Positions 52,458-60,987 of a DNA stretch of 64,000 nucleotides are shown one piece after another (the first letter of the stretch is position 1; the number at the start of each line of letters is the position of its first letter). The DNA is from JAWLHU01 sp041690255. GTDB lineage: Bacteria > Bacillota > Sulfobacillia > Symbiobacteriales > Symbiobacteriaceae. The translations under genes and the position numbers were made by a program. The notes under the pieces were generated by a model. The model was not told where the DNA came from and ran no database searches. It saw nothing but the letters and a program-made list of their open reading frames with translations. The DNA is taken from positions 310,001 through 374,000 of the forward strand of contig JAWLHU010000004.1 in assembly GCA_041690255.1 (NCBI GenBank). Reading direction: 5' to 3'.

Positions 52458-52626
52458 GGGTGAACCTGGGGCAGCCCGTAGGGTGCAGGTTCACCCCGGA
52501 GGGTCGACGGAAGCGTGGTTCCTACCGCCCGGCCCGGCTGAGTATTAGCCCCTGGCGGCACCCATCAAGGAAGAGCCGGCCTCGCTCTGGCTCTTGACAG
52601 CCGGTGCTGAGGGGCGTTTTCATGCC
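52458..52626 (+). repeat. Structured element, copy A (with upstream inverted repeat)
   Basis: Imperfect copy (about 75% by eye) of the element at 54872-55014, core 52488-52626. Shared blocks: GGTTCACCC, GACGGAAGCGTGGTTCC / GACGGAGCCGTGGTTCC, CCGCCCGGCCCG, CTGAGTA, GCCCCTGG, CCTCGCTC loop and TTGACAGCCGG. The outer arms CCCCTGGC... and ...GAGGGG pair. An inner hairpin AGAGCC/GGCTCT differs from copy B (AGTCC/GGACT) with the pairing kept. Copy A also has a perfect GGGTGAACCTG / CAGGTTCACCC stem (52458-52468 with 52486-52496). Confidence 0.7.
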
Positions 52627-52823
52627 ACAAGCTTGTCGGCTGCGTTATCGCGCTCTATACTCTTGGCTAGGAAGGATGCCTTTCTTTGAGTCATGGCAGG
52701 CGGTCTCTGCTTCTCTCCCACTCCCCCCTGCTCCTGGAGATCCCTGTCTGACGTCACTCCCAGCCTCTTCACCTACTCGTATTTGATCTTGTGGTGACTT
52801 CGAGCGTTCATATACTCATCGGC
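52627..52823. other. Non-coding region between the element copy A and the nuclease promoter
   Basis: No gene supported. Pyrimidine-rich CTTCTCTCCCACTCCCCCC at about 52712-52730. Base composition falls compared with the core genome, in line with transferred DNA. Confidence 0.4.
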
Positions 52824-52851
52824 TTGTCTTCGAGTTAGTCATTGGTACAAT
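52824..52851 (+). promoter_or_regulatory. Candidate promoter of the AAA/TOPRIM nuclease gene
   Basis: TTGTCT (-35), 16 bases, TACAAT (-10). A second -10-like TACTAT is six bases further. About 140 bases upstream of the nuclease start. Confidence 0.45.
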
Positions 52852-53027
52852 ACTATAGATGAGTTGCCGCTAATCAAAACTAGCCATCGAATGCCCTTCC
52901 CTAGTTTACTTTCGTCATCAGGGGGCTAATATGACCTCGGTGCAGACAGTGCAGTTGAATCTTCATATGAACATATATTATCCTCTCAGTGTGGGAAGTG
53001 AGTTTTGCAGTGAGGGGGGTAAGTTTT

Positions 53028-54764
53028 TTGTTTCAGTACCGTCTTACCGGCACAGAGTTCAAGAACTCAGACCAGTTAAAGCTTGGAGATCTCACTGTTA
53101 TCGTCGGGCCCAATAACAGTGGGAAAAGCCAGTTCCTTAAGGATATAAGCGCACTCTGCACCGAGGAAAATCCGCAGCCTGTCATACTGCAGAGCATTAG
53201 CCACACTATACCGGAAAGTCTGAACGACCTTCGGGCCTCATACCAAGTAGATCCTGAGAAAGACGATAACGGCAACTACTTCATCAAGGGTTTTCGCCCC
53301 GATCTTGGAGGAGTTTACAGCATCCACGTCAACAGTTCTAATTGGGAAGCTACTGCCGTTGACATCATCAGTAAGTGGGATAGCAACCCCCACTTACAGA
53401 GACTCTTCAGAACTTGGTTCGGCCACCGTTTCGTAACTCGTCTAAAGACGGAAGATCGGCTGTTACTCACCAAACGAGCGCCGAGGACGGACGACAACTC
53501 TATCTTGAGTCAGTTTTATGATCTAGCCAAGTTCGGAGAGGAGAGGCTCAGTTCGTGGGTTCAGCAGGCATTTGGGCTCCAAATGCGTCTAGATTACTCT
53601 CGAAAGGCCGACTTTCTCCTGCGCGTGGGATCAGGATTTGATGGAGTTCCAGAGGACCCCAGAGAGGCACAGCCGATTCTCGAGGCCTACCTGAAGCTTG
53701 ACGAGCAAGGGGACGGCCTTCGCAGTTTTGTGGCCACCGCTATGGCTCTTATCGTAAATCGGCGCCCTGTCCTTCTATTGGATGAACCTGAAGCCTTCCT
53801 ACATCCACCTCAGGCTATGGTCCTGGGCCAAATCATCGCCGACGTAGCACAAGAGGGACGGCAGGTGGTTGTAGCAACTCATAGCGTAGACATTCTTCGT
53901 GGGATCCTTAGTCGTCGCTCAGACATCGGACTTGTTCGCCTCTCAAGAAACTCAGGCGTTTCAAACGTAACCATCATGGATGCAGATGCAGTACGCCGAG
54001 TTGCCAACGATCCACTTCTCAGCTCGACTCGCGTGCTGGATGGTCTGTTCTACCGAGGGGTAGTGGTGGTGGAGGCCGACAGCGACAGCATCTTCTATCA
54101 AAGGGTTGCTGCCAAAATACGATCTGGTGATGAGATTCACTATGTACATGCCCATAATAAGCAAACACTAGCGAAAGTGGCGGGTCCGTATCGCAAAATG
54201 GGATTACCTGTAGCGGTTGTTCCCGATTTCGATGTTCTGAGAGACAAGACCGAGCTTAGGGCTCTGCTTCAAGCGATTCAGGCTCCACGAGTAGAGGACA
54301 TGTTAGTCCTCCAAGAGACGATACGAGACGAAGTTGAACTTCAACCCATCTCTGCCAGACTGGAGGTACTCCGACAAGCAGTAGAGGCGGCGCTTGATAG
54401 AACTTCATCAGAAAGCACTTCTGGAGGTGAAGCTGAGGCCCTTTCGGACATCAAGCGCCGGCTGAAGAGGGCTCTGGAAGAATCCGACAAATGGAGCCGG
54501 TTTAAGAGGCGAGGACGCGCTGAACTGTCCGATAAGGCACAGGAATCCTTCGACTCAATCGACGCTCATGGACGGGCCGTGGGGCTGTTCATTGTTCCGG
54601 TTGGAGAACTGGAGTCCTGGCTTGTGGACTTCGGACTTCCACGGTTGAGTAACAAAAACACGTGGATCCTTCAAGCTCTGGAGAAGTTGGCCGAGATCAA
54701 TCTCCCTGAGGAATCGGCGCTAGCAAAGTTCGTGACAGGGCTTCATGCCTATCTGCTGGATTAA
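53028..54764 (+). CDS. AAA ATPase with TOPRIM domain, OLD-family-like nuclease
   Basis: About 578 residues. N-terminal ABC-type ATPase: Walker A IVGPNNSGKSQFL near residue 28, a long lever (residues 60-240), then Walker B LLLDEPEAFLHPPQA and switch His in VVATHSVDIL. The C-terminal TOPRIM region has Glu in VVVVEADSDSIFYQRVA and Asp pair in VAVVPDFDVLRD. OLD proteins are phage-defence or overcoming-lysogenisation nucleases. TTG at 53028 after GAGGGGGG is preferred; GTG 52989 is possible. GC lower than neighbours. It is flanked by the two repeat elements. No UvrD-like partner (as in Gabija) is seen. Confidence 0.85.
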   Translation: MFQYRLTGTEFKNSDQLKLGDLTVIVGPNNSGKSQFLKDISALCTEENPQPVILQSISHTIPESLNDLRASYQVDPEKDDNGNYFIKGFRPDLGGVYSIHVNSSNWEATAVDIISKWDSNPHLQRLFRTWFGHRFVTRLKTEDRLLLTKRAPRTDDNSILSQFYDLAKFGEERLSSWVQQAFGLQMRLDYSRKADFLLRVGSGFDGVPEDPREAQPILEAYLKLDEQGDGLRSFVATAMALIVNRRPVLLLDEPEAFLHPPQAMVLGQIIADVAQEGRQVVVATHSVDILRGILSRRSDIGLVRLSRNSGVSNVTIMDADAVRRVANDPLLSSTRVLDGLFYRGVVVVEADSDSIFYQRVAAKIRSGDEIHYVHAHNKQTLAKVAGPYRKMGLPVAVVPDFDVLRDKTELRALLQAIQAPRVEDMLVLQETIRDEVELQPISARLEVLRQAVEAALDRTSSESTSGGEAEALSDIKRRLKRALEESDKWSRFKRRGRAELSDKAQESFDSIDAHGRAVGLFIVPVGELESWLVDFGLPRLSNKNTWILQALEKLAEINLPEESALAKFVTGLHAYLLD

Positions 54765-54871
54765 CGTTTCTGCCAGGTGACCAGTGCATCTTGCAGGGCG
54801 CACCCGATAACTCACAGCCACGCTGTTCTTAAACGTGCAAAGGAGAACATCGGACCGCTCATAGGATTACG

Positions 54872-55014
54872 GGTTCACCCTTCAGGGCCCGACGGAGCCG
54901 TGGTTCCCACCGCCCGGCCCGCCTGAGTACACGCCCCTGGCTCCGGTCGTCAAGGGAGGGCAGTCCTCGCTCGGACTCACCTTGACAGCCGGCGCCGAGG
55001 GGCATCTTGCTGCC
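54872..55014 (+). repeat. Structured element, copy B
   Basis: Second copy of the ~140-bp element found at 52458-52626, in the same orientation. It contains a long imperfect stem, CCCCTGGCTCCGG..GTCAAGG pairing with CCTTGAC..CCGGCGCCGAGGGG, around a hairpin AGTCC-TCGCTC-GGACT. It lies between convergent nuclease and relaxase genes. It ends 20 bases before the relaxase stop codon. Confidence 0.7.
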
Positions 55015-55033
55015 AGTAAGCCGGGCGGCTGGA

Positions 55034-56377
55034 TTAGCGGCCCCGGTCCTGGTCGCGGGATTGCTGGCGCCGACGTCGGTAGGTCAAGTGATACTCCCGT
55101 TCACGTTCCAACCGGAACCCAGCTAAGGCCTTCGTAGCCCGCTCCAAGGTCTTTACGAGGAAGGCGGCCCGCTCTTCTAGACTGGGCAGGCGTACTCGGC
55201 TCCTCTCCCATTTCGCCCGCTGGTCGTGGAGGACTGCCTCGGATGCAACGCCCAGGCTCAGGGCCTTCACCTCTGCGCTCTCATACCACCCCCGAGCCGC
55301 AGCATACTCCTGCCGCACCTCGGAGCTGAAGAGGCGCTTTACCACAGCTATGGGGGTCTCCATCCGCCCTACGGCATCTGCCGCTCTCGTTCGGTCTTGA
55401 AGGGCCTCTGCGGCTCGCTCCAAGCGTTGCCCCTCCTTCTGGATGCTGGCGACCTCGGCTTTGATCTCCCGAAGCCTTACCGTGCTCTCCTCGTGCAGGT
55501 CGTCAACGGCGTCCCGGTTCAGTTCCCGGCCGCCGCAGTTGTAGTACTCCAGTTGGGCCAGGGCCTTGGAGTGCTCGAAGGACCATCCCCGCTGCTCCTG
55601 CCGAGCGACGTGGCGCTTTGAGACTAGCTGCTCAATCTGCAACTGCTTCCGCTCCTCCCTAGCCTTCGCCAGATCCACCACCACGGCGTTGTGTTCGGCT
55701 ACAAGCCGGTTCTGGTTGCCCTTCTCAGTTGGGATACCCCTCCGCTCCAACGCGGCTGCGTGCGGCCCCAGGTGGACCTGTGGGAGCCTTTCTGAGCCCT
55801 GTTCCGCCAGGCTTCGGTGATCGATCCGCTCCGCACGGCCCGCCCGCTCCAGAGCCTGGTTGGCATGGACAGCCCAGCCCTCCCGCCAGCTCTCCAGCAT
55901 CTCCGGCTTGTTCCACTCCCTGTACTTCTTGCTGGAGAGCCCATCCGGCCCCATCTCCCGCAGCGTGAGCATGATGTGGGCATGCGGGTTGCCCTGGTTG
56001 CGGTGGATGGCCACATCGGCCACCATGCCCCGGGCGACGAACTGGTCCTGCACGTAGGCGGCGATCAGTTCCCGTTGCTGCTCCTTACTCAGCTCCTTGG
56101 GGAAGGCAACGACGATCTCCCGAGCGACCTGGGAATCAGCGCGGCGCTCTGCCTTCTCCACTGCGTTCCACAGTTGCGCCCGGTCCTGCGCCCAGTCCGG
56201 AGCGCCAGCGGGGGAGAAGATCTGCACCTCCCTCTCTCCCCGGCGGCGAGTGTAGTCAAAGACCTGGCCGGTCCGGTCATCGACGATGCGCTCGCCCGCA
56301 CGGTAGGCAGCGGCGCCGGTGGCGGTACGCCCGGCGCTTCTGCCGATGATCTGCGCGTTCATGTAGAAGATCGCCAT
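55034..56377 (-). CDS. MobA/MobL-family relaxase (MobQ type)
   Basis: 447 residues. The relaxase domain: MAIFYMNAQIIGRSAGRTATGAAAYRAG (motif I with Tyr), then the metal-binding histidines in IHRNQGNPHAHIMLTLR, the three-His motif of the MobQ family. The C-terminal 240 residues are a coiled-coil, helical region (EERKQLQIEQLVSKRHVARQEQ). Nicks at oriT to start mobilisation. The ATG at 56377 follows GGGAGGTGGG. A recognisable oriT lies just upstream (56486-56542). No coupling protein or mating genes are present, so transfer would need a helper. Confidence 0.93.
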   Translation of the reverse strand: MAIFYMNAQIIGRSAGRTATGAAAYRAGERIVDDRTGQVFDYTRRRGEREVQIFSPAGAPDWAQDRAQLWNAVEKAERRADSQVAREIVVAFPKELSKEQQRELIAAYVQDQFVARGMVADVAIHRNQGNPHAHIMLTLREMGPDGLSSKKYREWNKPEMLESWREGWAVHANQALERAGRAERIDHRSLAEQGSERLPQVHLGPHAAALERRGIPTEKGNQNRLVAEHNAVVVDLAKAREERKQLQIEQLVSKRHVARQEQRGWSFEHSKALAQLEYYNCGGRELNRDAVDDLHEESTVRLREIKAEVASIQKEGQRLERAAEALQDRTRAADAVGRMETPIAVVKRLFSSEVRQEYAAARGWYESAEVKALSLGVASEAVLHDQRAKWERSRVRLPSLEERAAFLVKTLERATKALAGFRLEREREYHLTYRRRRQQSRDQDRGR

Positions 56378-56485
56378 GGTGCCCACCTCCCGTTCCCGGA
56401 TCGGGGATGTCCCCTTTGGGCGAGGGGCGGCAGGGCCCCGGCCATATCGGGAGATGTGGGTGGGCCGCCTGAGCTGTGGGGTGCA

Positions 56486-56542
56486 GGGGGCAAAGCCCCA
56501 TGCCGCAACACATCGGCGCAGCCGATGTATAGTTGCGCCCTT
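56486..56542 (+). other. Probable origin of transfer (oriT) of MobQ type
   Basis: A GGGGC-AAA-GCCCC hairpin (56486-56499) is followed by a perfect inverted repeat ACATCGGC-GCA-GCCGATGT (56510-56528) and directly by ATAGTTGCGCCCTT. That last stretch is very close to the Q-type nic region of RSF1010-like plasmids (TAAATGCGCCCT), where an inverted repeat precedes the nick. It lies about 140 bases upstream of the relaxase gene. The nick is expected near 56537. Confidence 0.75.
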
Positions 56543-56757
56543 CGCTCTCGCTTGGGATGAAGGTAGCAGGAATCCGCCGCGCCGTGAACGGGTGAGGATG
56601 CCTTTTCGCCACCGGGGGAGGATGGGGTCCCATCGATGCCGATACGCCCTTGCCGGCAGCGTTCAGCCCCCGGCGAATCAGCGCTCCTGTGGGAGTTCAT
56701 CAGCCACCATCCGCCGAATGGGATGGGTGAGATCTTCCTTCGGGAGGTGCGTGGAAC

Positions 56758-57066
56758 GTGGCAGGCAAGTCGCTGGAGCAGCGGGTGGCGGAGACGGAAG
56801 GCCGCATCCAACAGCTTCAGGCCCGGAAGCAGGCGATAGAGCAGCAACTGCGCCAGCGAGAGCTGTAGGACCGGACCAGGCGCCTGATCCAGGTGGGGGC
56901 GATCCTGGCGAAACTAGGCGTGGACAGCTTGGAGAAGGCCCAGGCCCTCCAGCGTGAAGTAGAGCGCCGGCAACAGGTCCGGGAGTGGTTGGAACGGGTT
57001 ACGACCAGAGTTGACCGGCAAGACCGGGAGGCAGACCTGCAACATCACGTTCCACACCGAAGATAA
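56758..57066 (+). pseudogene. Mobilisation accessory protein (TraD/MobC-like) with an in-frame amber stop
   Basis: Reading from GTG 56758 (after GGGAGGTGCG) gives 36 codons of a coiled-coil protein (AGKSLEQRVAETEGRIQQLQ...), then TAG at 56866-56868, then the same frame continues with DRTRRLIQVGAILAKLGVDSLEKAQALQ and ends at TAA 57064-57066. The second half strongly resembles accessory mobilisation proteins beside MobA genes ('RTRRLI..G.....G'). It is divergent from the relaxase across the oriT. One base change would restore a 102-residue protein, so it is probably a recent pseudogene. Confidence 0.7.
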
Positions 57067-57160
57067 GTCTGACGTCTTGTCCAACTTCATAGGGCCTCCA
57101 CAAGCCACTGTGTGGTTAGTCGAGGCCTCTTGTTCCTCATATGCCTGCGTAGGGTGGACG

Positions 57161-57189
57161 TTGAAATCTAGCGAACAAGTGTATACTGT
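57161..57189 (+). promoter_or_regulatory. Candidate promoter of the HNH-like gene
   Basis: TTGAAA (-35), 17 bases, TACTGT (-10), about 50 bases before the start codon. Confidence 0.55.
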
Positions 57190-57237
57190 TTTTGTGAGGA
57201 TACTCGCTTTGCCGTTAATTCTGTGGAGGGGTCAGTC

Positions 57238-58056
57238 TTGGCTAGATCTAAGAAGGTCTACGGGAACTGCAGTATTTGTGGTAACCACGCAAAGCTCACC
57301 TACGAGCACGTTCCACCGGAATCCGCCTTCAACGATCGTCCAGTGTTAGTGGCTGAATTTGAGGCGGTTATCAATCAAGTACCTGGTGAGCGGCCGTCGA
57401 AGTACCAAGTGCGTCAGAGGGGGTCGGGGAACTACACCCTGTGTGACAGTTGCAATACCAAGACTGGGGACTGGTATGCTAAGCACTATGCGTATTGGTG
57501 TTACCAAGCGATGGAACTCATTCTGAAGAGTCGTGGGCGCCCAACACTCCTGTATCCCTACAAGATCTTCCCCTTGGCCGTATTTAAGCAGATTATGACC
57601 ATGTTCTGCTCCATCAACGGGCCAGGCTTTGCTGATCGCCACCCGGAGTTAGTGGATTTCCTTCTCTGTAAAGAGCGCATGTACCTTGATCCAAAGTACA
57701 GTGTCTTTGCCTACTTGAATGTTGAGGGCACATCCCTTCGGAGAGCTGGCCTAACAGGAATAGGGGATGTACTTAATACTGGGCGGTTCAACCTAATCAG
57801 CGAAATATCACATCCTCCATTCGGGTTTGTGCTTGCTTTGGCAGGAGGTGCTCCCGACAATCGGCTGGTAGACATTGGCTTCTTCGCCAGATACGCCTAT
57901 GAAGAACTTGCTACGATTCACATGAAGCTACCAGTGCTCGCCACCCATCTGTGGATTCCGGGCGATTATCGTACCATCAGTGAAATTGTCGAACAGCGGA
58001 TTCGCAGTGAAAGTCAGCTTCCCCTCGAGCAGGGGAGGGCCCCCGTCGAGGATTGA
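57238..58056 (+). CDS. HNH-like zinc-finger protein of unknown function
   Basis: 272 residues. Near the N-terminus two CxxC pairs frame a histidine motif (CSICGNHAKLTYEHVPPESAFND ... LCDSCNTKTGDWY), the layout of an HNH/ECF1-type treble-clef nuclease (EH as the His pair, second CxxC as zinc ligands). The remaining ~200 residues are not recognised. TTG at 57238 is set by GGAGGGG six bases upstream. Lower GC than the core genes and location in the mobile island suggest a defence or homing role. Function is not proven. Confidence 0.65.
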   Translation: MARSKKVYGNCSICGNHAKLTYEHVPPESAFNDRPVLVAEFEAVINQVPGERPSKYQVRQRGSGNYTLCDSCNTKTGDWYAKHYAYWCYQAMELILKSRGRPTLLYPYKIFPLAVFKQIMTMFCSINGPGFADRHPELVDFLLCKERMYLDPKYSVFAYLNVEGTSLRRAGLTGIGDVLNTGRFNLISEISHPPFGFVLALAGGAPDNRLVDIGFFARYAYEELATIHMKLPVLATHLWIPGDYRTISEIVEQRIRSESQLPLEQGRAPVED

Positions 58057-58173
58057 GGGTCCGCGGGCTATCGAGAGGGGTCCTGACCAGTCTATTGCCC
58101 CGGGACGAGTCCGAACGTTCGCAGTAATGGGAGGGCGACCTCCGTCCCACCTCGACCTGCAGACCAAAGAAGA

Positions 58174-58201
58174 GGGCGCCCAGGAGTAATCCTGAGCGCC
58201 C
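58174..58201. terminator. Hairpin after the HNH-like gene
   Basis: GGGCGC.CAGGA / TCCTG.GCGCCC with a four-base loop. Near convergent genes, so it can act in both directions. Confidence 0.6.
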
Positions 58202-58228
58202 ATTGTACTTATCGGTTTGGGGGTGGGT

Positions 58229-58414
58229 CTAGCCTGGGTCTTGGCGGGAGAGTGGCCGTGGCTGCCCAAACAGCTGCTGCCGGATGGCCCGGTTCCGCTG
58301 AATCCGCCGGCTCAGCTCCTCGCACTCCTCCAAGCTGTGAGTCCTTACGTAGTCAGCCACCAGTTCGCTGATCACGCGCACGAAGTGGCGGGTGTTCGGG
58401 TGGTTCGGGTCCAT
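58229..58414 (-). CDS. Small helical protein divergent from the first recombinase
   Basis: 61 residues. MDPNHPNTRHFVRVISELVADYVRTHS... with two amphipathic helices and many charged residues (EECEELSRRIQRNRAIRQQLFG). The ATG at 58414 follows AGGGGGGAGAG. A longer frame upstream has no such site. Possibly a DNA-binding regulator of the recombinase, since the two genes are divergent. That is only inferred from position. Confidence 0.5.
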   Translation of the reverse strand: MDPNHPNTRHFVRVISELVADYVRTHSLEECEELSRRIQRNRAIRQQLFGQPRPLSRQDPG

Positions 58415-58661
58415 CGACAGGCTCTCCCCCCTTCTGCTCTCCAGATTATGCGGTCCCCATGCGCTGTGTCCTGTGGCCCAGGTCCTTGTTGAGAGATTCG
58501 GCGGGGATTGGTTGAGATCTCTTGGGGAGCGGAATATCACCCCCTGGAGAATCACCCAGGGGCGAAACCTGTCGGATTGTGTCCGATCTTGTCCGCCATG
58601 TTCCCTTTTCTGGTTCTATGTGGTATCTTGCTCTTAACTACTAATTGCGGGGGGATCGACC

Positions 58662-60293
58662 CTGGAGATCCGTCTAAGTGAAACGTGGGTCTACCTGCGA
58701 ATGTCCACGGAAGAGCAGGAGGACAGCCCGGTTACACAGGGGCATCACACCCTGGAGTTCATCCAGCAGAACGGCGCCCCATCCTGGGCCAGGACCTATT
58801 ACGACCTGGGCAAGTCGGGCGGCTCACTGGAGAAGCGGCCGGGCATGCTGACCATGCTTGCGGAGGCGGAGCGGCTGCGTCCTGCCTGCATCGTCTTCTA
58901 CCGGCTGGATCGAGCCTTCCGTAACGCCGAAGAGCAGGCCGTCGCCCTGAACCGGCTGAAGCGGCTGGGGATCGAGATCCTGAAGGTCCGGGACCCCAAC
59001 CTCCAGGGACCGATCGGGGAACTGATCGATGGCATCCTGGGCAACATCAACCAGTTTGAGCGGCAGTTGACCGGCATGCGGATTCGGGACCACAACCTCG
59101 CCATGGCCCAGCGGGGAGAGTGGCCAGGGGGTACCCCTCCCTTCGGCTACCGGTACATCAAGGCTTCGCGGGAGGCCAGGGGTCGCAAACACGTGACGAT
59201 GATCCCCGGCCGCCTGGAGCCGGATGAGACCGAGTGGCCCATCGCCCGGCAGATCTGGGATTGGGCGCTGGCCGGGTATCGCAAGGTGGAGATCGTTGAC
59301 ATGGCAAACGCCGCCGGCTACCGGCGGCGCAGTGGGCTGGCGTGGAACACGGAGGCCATCAGCCTCATGCTGATCTCCAAGACCTATGCGGGGTACGTCC
59401 CCTTCGCCCGCCATGTGCGGATGCACGGGCGCATGAAGCGGCAGTGGGACCGGGCGGAGTGGTACCCCGGCAACCACCAGGCAATGATCACCATTGAGGA
59501 GTGGATGCGGGTCCAGGCGACCACAAACTCACAGATGGGCCAGCGCAGGGCGCACAGCCGGCCCCGGAACGAGTTGGCGGGGCTGATCCGGTGCGGGATC
59601 TGCGGAGGCGTGGTGGTGGCGAACGCCTACACGAAGGATGGGGGCTACCACTACACCTGCCAAGGCGCCGTGAAGCATGAGGTTGACCATCCGCTCTGGA
59701 GTCGTCGGGATTGGGTGATTCACATGGCGATTAAACGCATCCTGGATGAGGTGGTCAGGGTGATGCCGGAAATGCCTCCTGAGGGGCTCTCGGACAGCCA
59801 GCGGGGGAGCATCAAGGAGGAGATCCAGCGGCTCAAGAGCCAGATGAAACGGCAGCGGACGCTCTTTGAGCTCGGGGAGTACGATGACGACCTGGAAGAG
59901 TACAAGCGGCGGCGCCGGGAATTGGAGGTCCAGGTGGCGGCGAAGGAGGCCGAGTTGGCGTCCAGTGGCCCATCAGCCGATGAGATGGAGAAACGCTGGG
60001 AGCTACTGCGGAACTGGGAGGCCGGGTATGAGGCTGCCCGTGACTCCGTTCGAGAGAAGCAGCGGGTCTGGGCTTCTCTCTTCGAGGAGGTCAGGACAAC
60101 GGCCGAGTCGCTCTCTCTCCGCCTTCGGGACTTCGGGCCGGCGGTGCCGAGGGAATGGCTGATCGACCTACCTTCGCTCCGGACTCGTCGCCCGGGTTCA
60201 CGCTGTGGGAAAGGCGTTGTTGGGGAGCGCAAGACCGGTCCCACAAGGAGCACACTGAGCACATCATTTCCGACTCCTCGGAGCATGGCGTGA
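58662..60293 (+). CDS. Large serine recombinase with a non-standard start codon
   Basis: Resolvase domain motif WVYLRMSTEEQ holds the catalytic Ser, then the conserved Arg region VFYRLDRAFRN and the recombinase segment GTPPFGYRYI. A zinc ribbon (IRCGICGGVVVAN ... YHYTCQGAVKHE) and a coiled-coil C-terminus (EEIQRLKSQMKRQRTLF) follow. The first normal start is ATG 58701, which begins at the Met just before the catalytic Ser and removes the first strand (WVYLR). In-frame CTG 58662 after GGGGGG, or ATT 58644, would keep it. TAA at 58635 closes the frame. Either CTG is used, or the gene is 5'-damaged. Confidence 0.8.
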   Translation: MEIRLSETWVYLRMSTEEQEDSPVTQGHHTLEFIQQNGAPSWARTYYDLGKSGGSLEKRPGMLTMLAEAERLRPACIVFYRLDRAFRNAEEQAVALNRLKRLGIEILKVRDPNLQGPIGELIDGILGNINQFERQLTGMRIRDHNLAMAQRGEWPGGTPPFGYRYIKASREARGRKHVTMIPGRLEPDETEWPIARQIWDWALAGYRKVEIVDMANAAGYRRRSGLAWNTEAISLMLISKTYAGYVPFARHVRMHGRMKRQWDRAEWYPGNHQAMITIEEWMRVQATTNSQMGQRRAHSRPRNELAGLIRCGICGGVVVANAYTKDGGYHYTCQGAVKHEVDHPLWSRRDWVIHMAIKRILDEVVRVMPEMPPEGLSDSQRGSIKEEIQRLKSQMKRQRTLFELGEYDDDLEEYKRRRRELEVQVAAKEAELASSGPSADEMEKRWELLRNWEAGYEAARDSVREKQRVWASLFEEVRTTAESLSLRLRDFGPAVPREWLIDLPSLRTRRPGSRCGKGVVGERKTGPTRSTLSTSFPTPRSMA

Positions 60294-60336
60294 CATCAGT
60301 GGCCACATGATGCCCGTAGCTGAGACTCCTACTCTT

Positions 60337-60987
60337 CTACCCTCTAGCCGCCGATGCTCGATCCGGAAAGAAGGCAGCGGCCAGTCTCGACGGCCGCAGC
60401 TTTCCAGCTAGCCCGAAGAACTCGCAGAAACTCATGATTAGCGGGTTCCAGACCTCGGGATCGATATGGTTAGCCGTGCCCGGGATCAGGATCTCTTCGG
60501 ACACGTGGACCCGGACGATACGGGTCTCGATTGCCACGAGAGGCGCTGCCACTCGGGGAGGAGCTTCCCCTACATGGTAGATCGCTTTCACGCTCGCTTC
60601 CAACTGAATGGGGCACTGGGCTACACGCGGCGCTCGGACCAGGTCCGAGGGCACAGCTGTCAGTCCCGCAGCTGCGAACTTATCTGGCTCGTATCGATAG
60701 CCCATCTTCGCCTTGTACTCGGGCACTGGGCTCCGCCCAGTCAACAGTGCCAAACGGTCGACCACATCCGCCATCTCCGCGGATGGCAGGTTCAGAACAC
60801 ACTCCTGCTCCCGCTCCAGGTTCCTGGCTGTCTGCGACGCGGCGCTCATCCCGAGCATGCCCGTAGAGTGCAGCCACCACGCTGATGAAAAAGGGGCCAG
60901 ATTCGGCGAGCCATCTTCGTTTCGAGTGCTCACGAGGACGACGGGGGTACCAAAGTAGAGCACTTTGGGCTCAATAACCTTGTGCAT
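60337..60987 (-). CDS. Flavin reductase family protein
   Basis: 216 residues of the flavin reductase/HpaC-like fold: KVLYFGTPVVLVSTRNEDGSPNLAPFSSAWWLHS near the start (FMN-binding strands), SQTARNLEREQECVLNLPS, and RVAQCPIQLEASVKAI. These use FMN and often NAD(P)H. Substrate unknown. ATG at 60987 is chosen since AAGGAGG lies seven bases upstream. It is in the island but looks like ordinary metabolism, so it may be cargo. Confidence 0.82.
   Translation of the reverse strand: MHKVIEPKVLYFGTPVVLVSTRNEDGSPNLAPFSSAWWLHSTGMLGMSAASQTARNLEREQECVLNLPSAEMADVVDRLALLTGRSPVPEYKAKMGYRYEPDKFAAAGLTAVPSDLVRAPRVAQCPIQLEASVKAIYHVGEAPPRVAAPLVAIETRIVRVHVSEEILIPGTANHIDPEVWNPLIMSFCEFFGLAGKLRPSRLAAAFFPDRASAARG

Noticed and set aside
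52458..55014. HEARO/IscB-type or group II intron RNA for the duplicated element
   Set aside because: No IscB or reverse transcriptase gene is present, and the conserved motifs of those RNAs are not visible.
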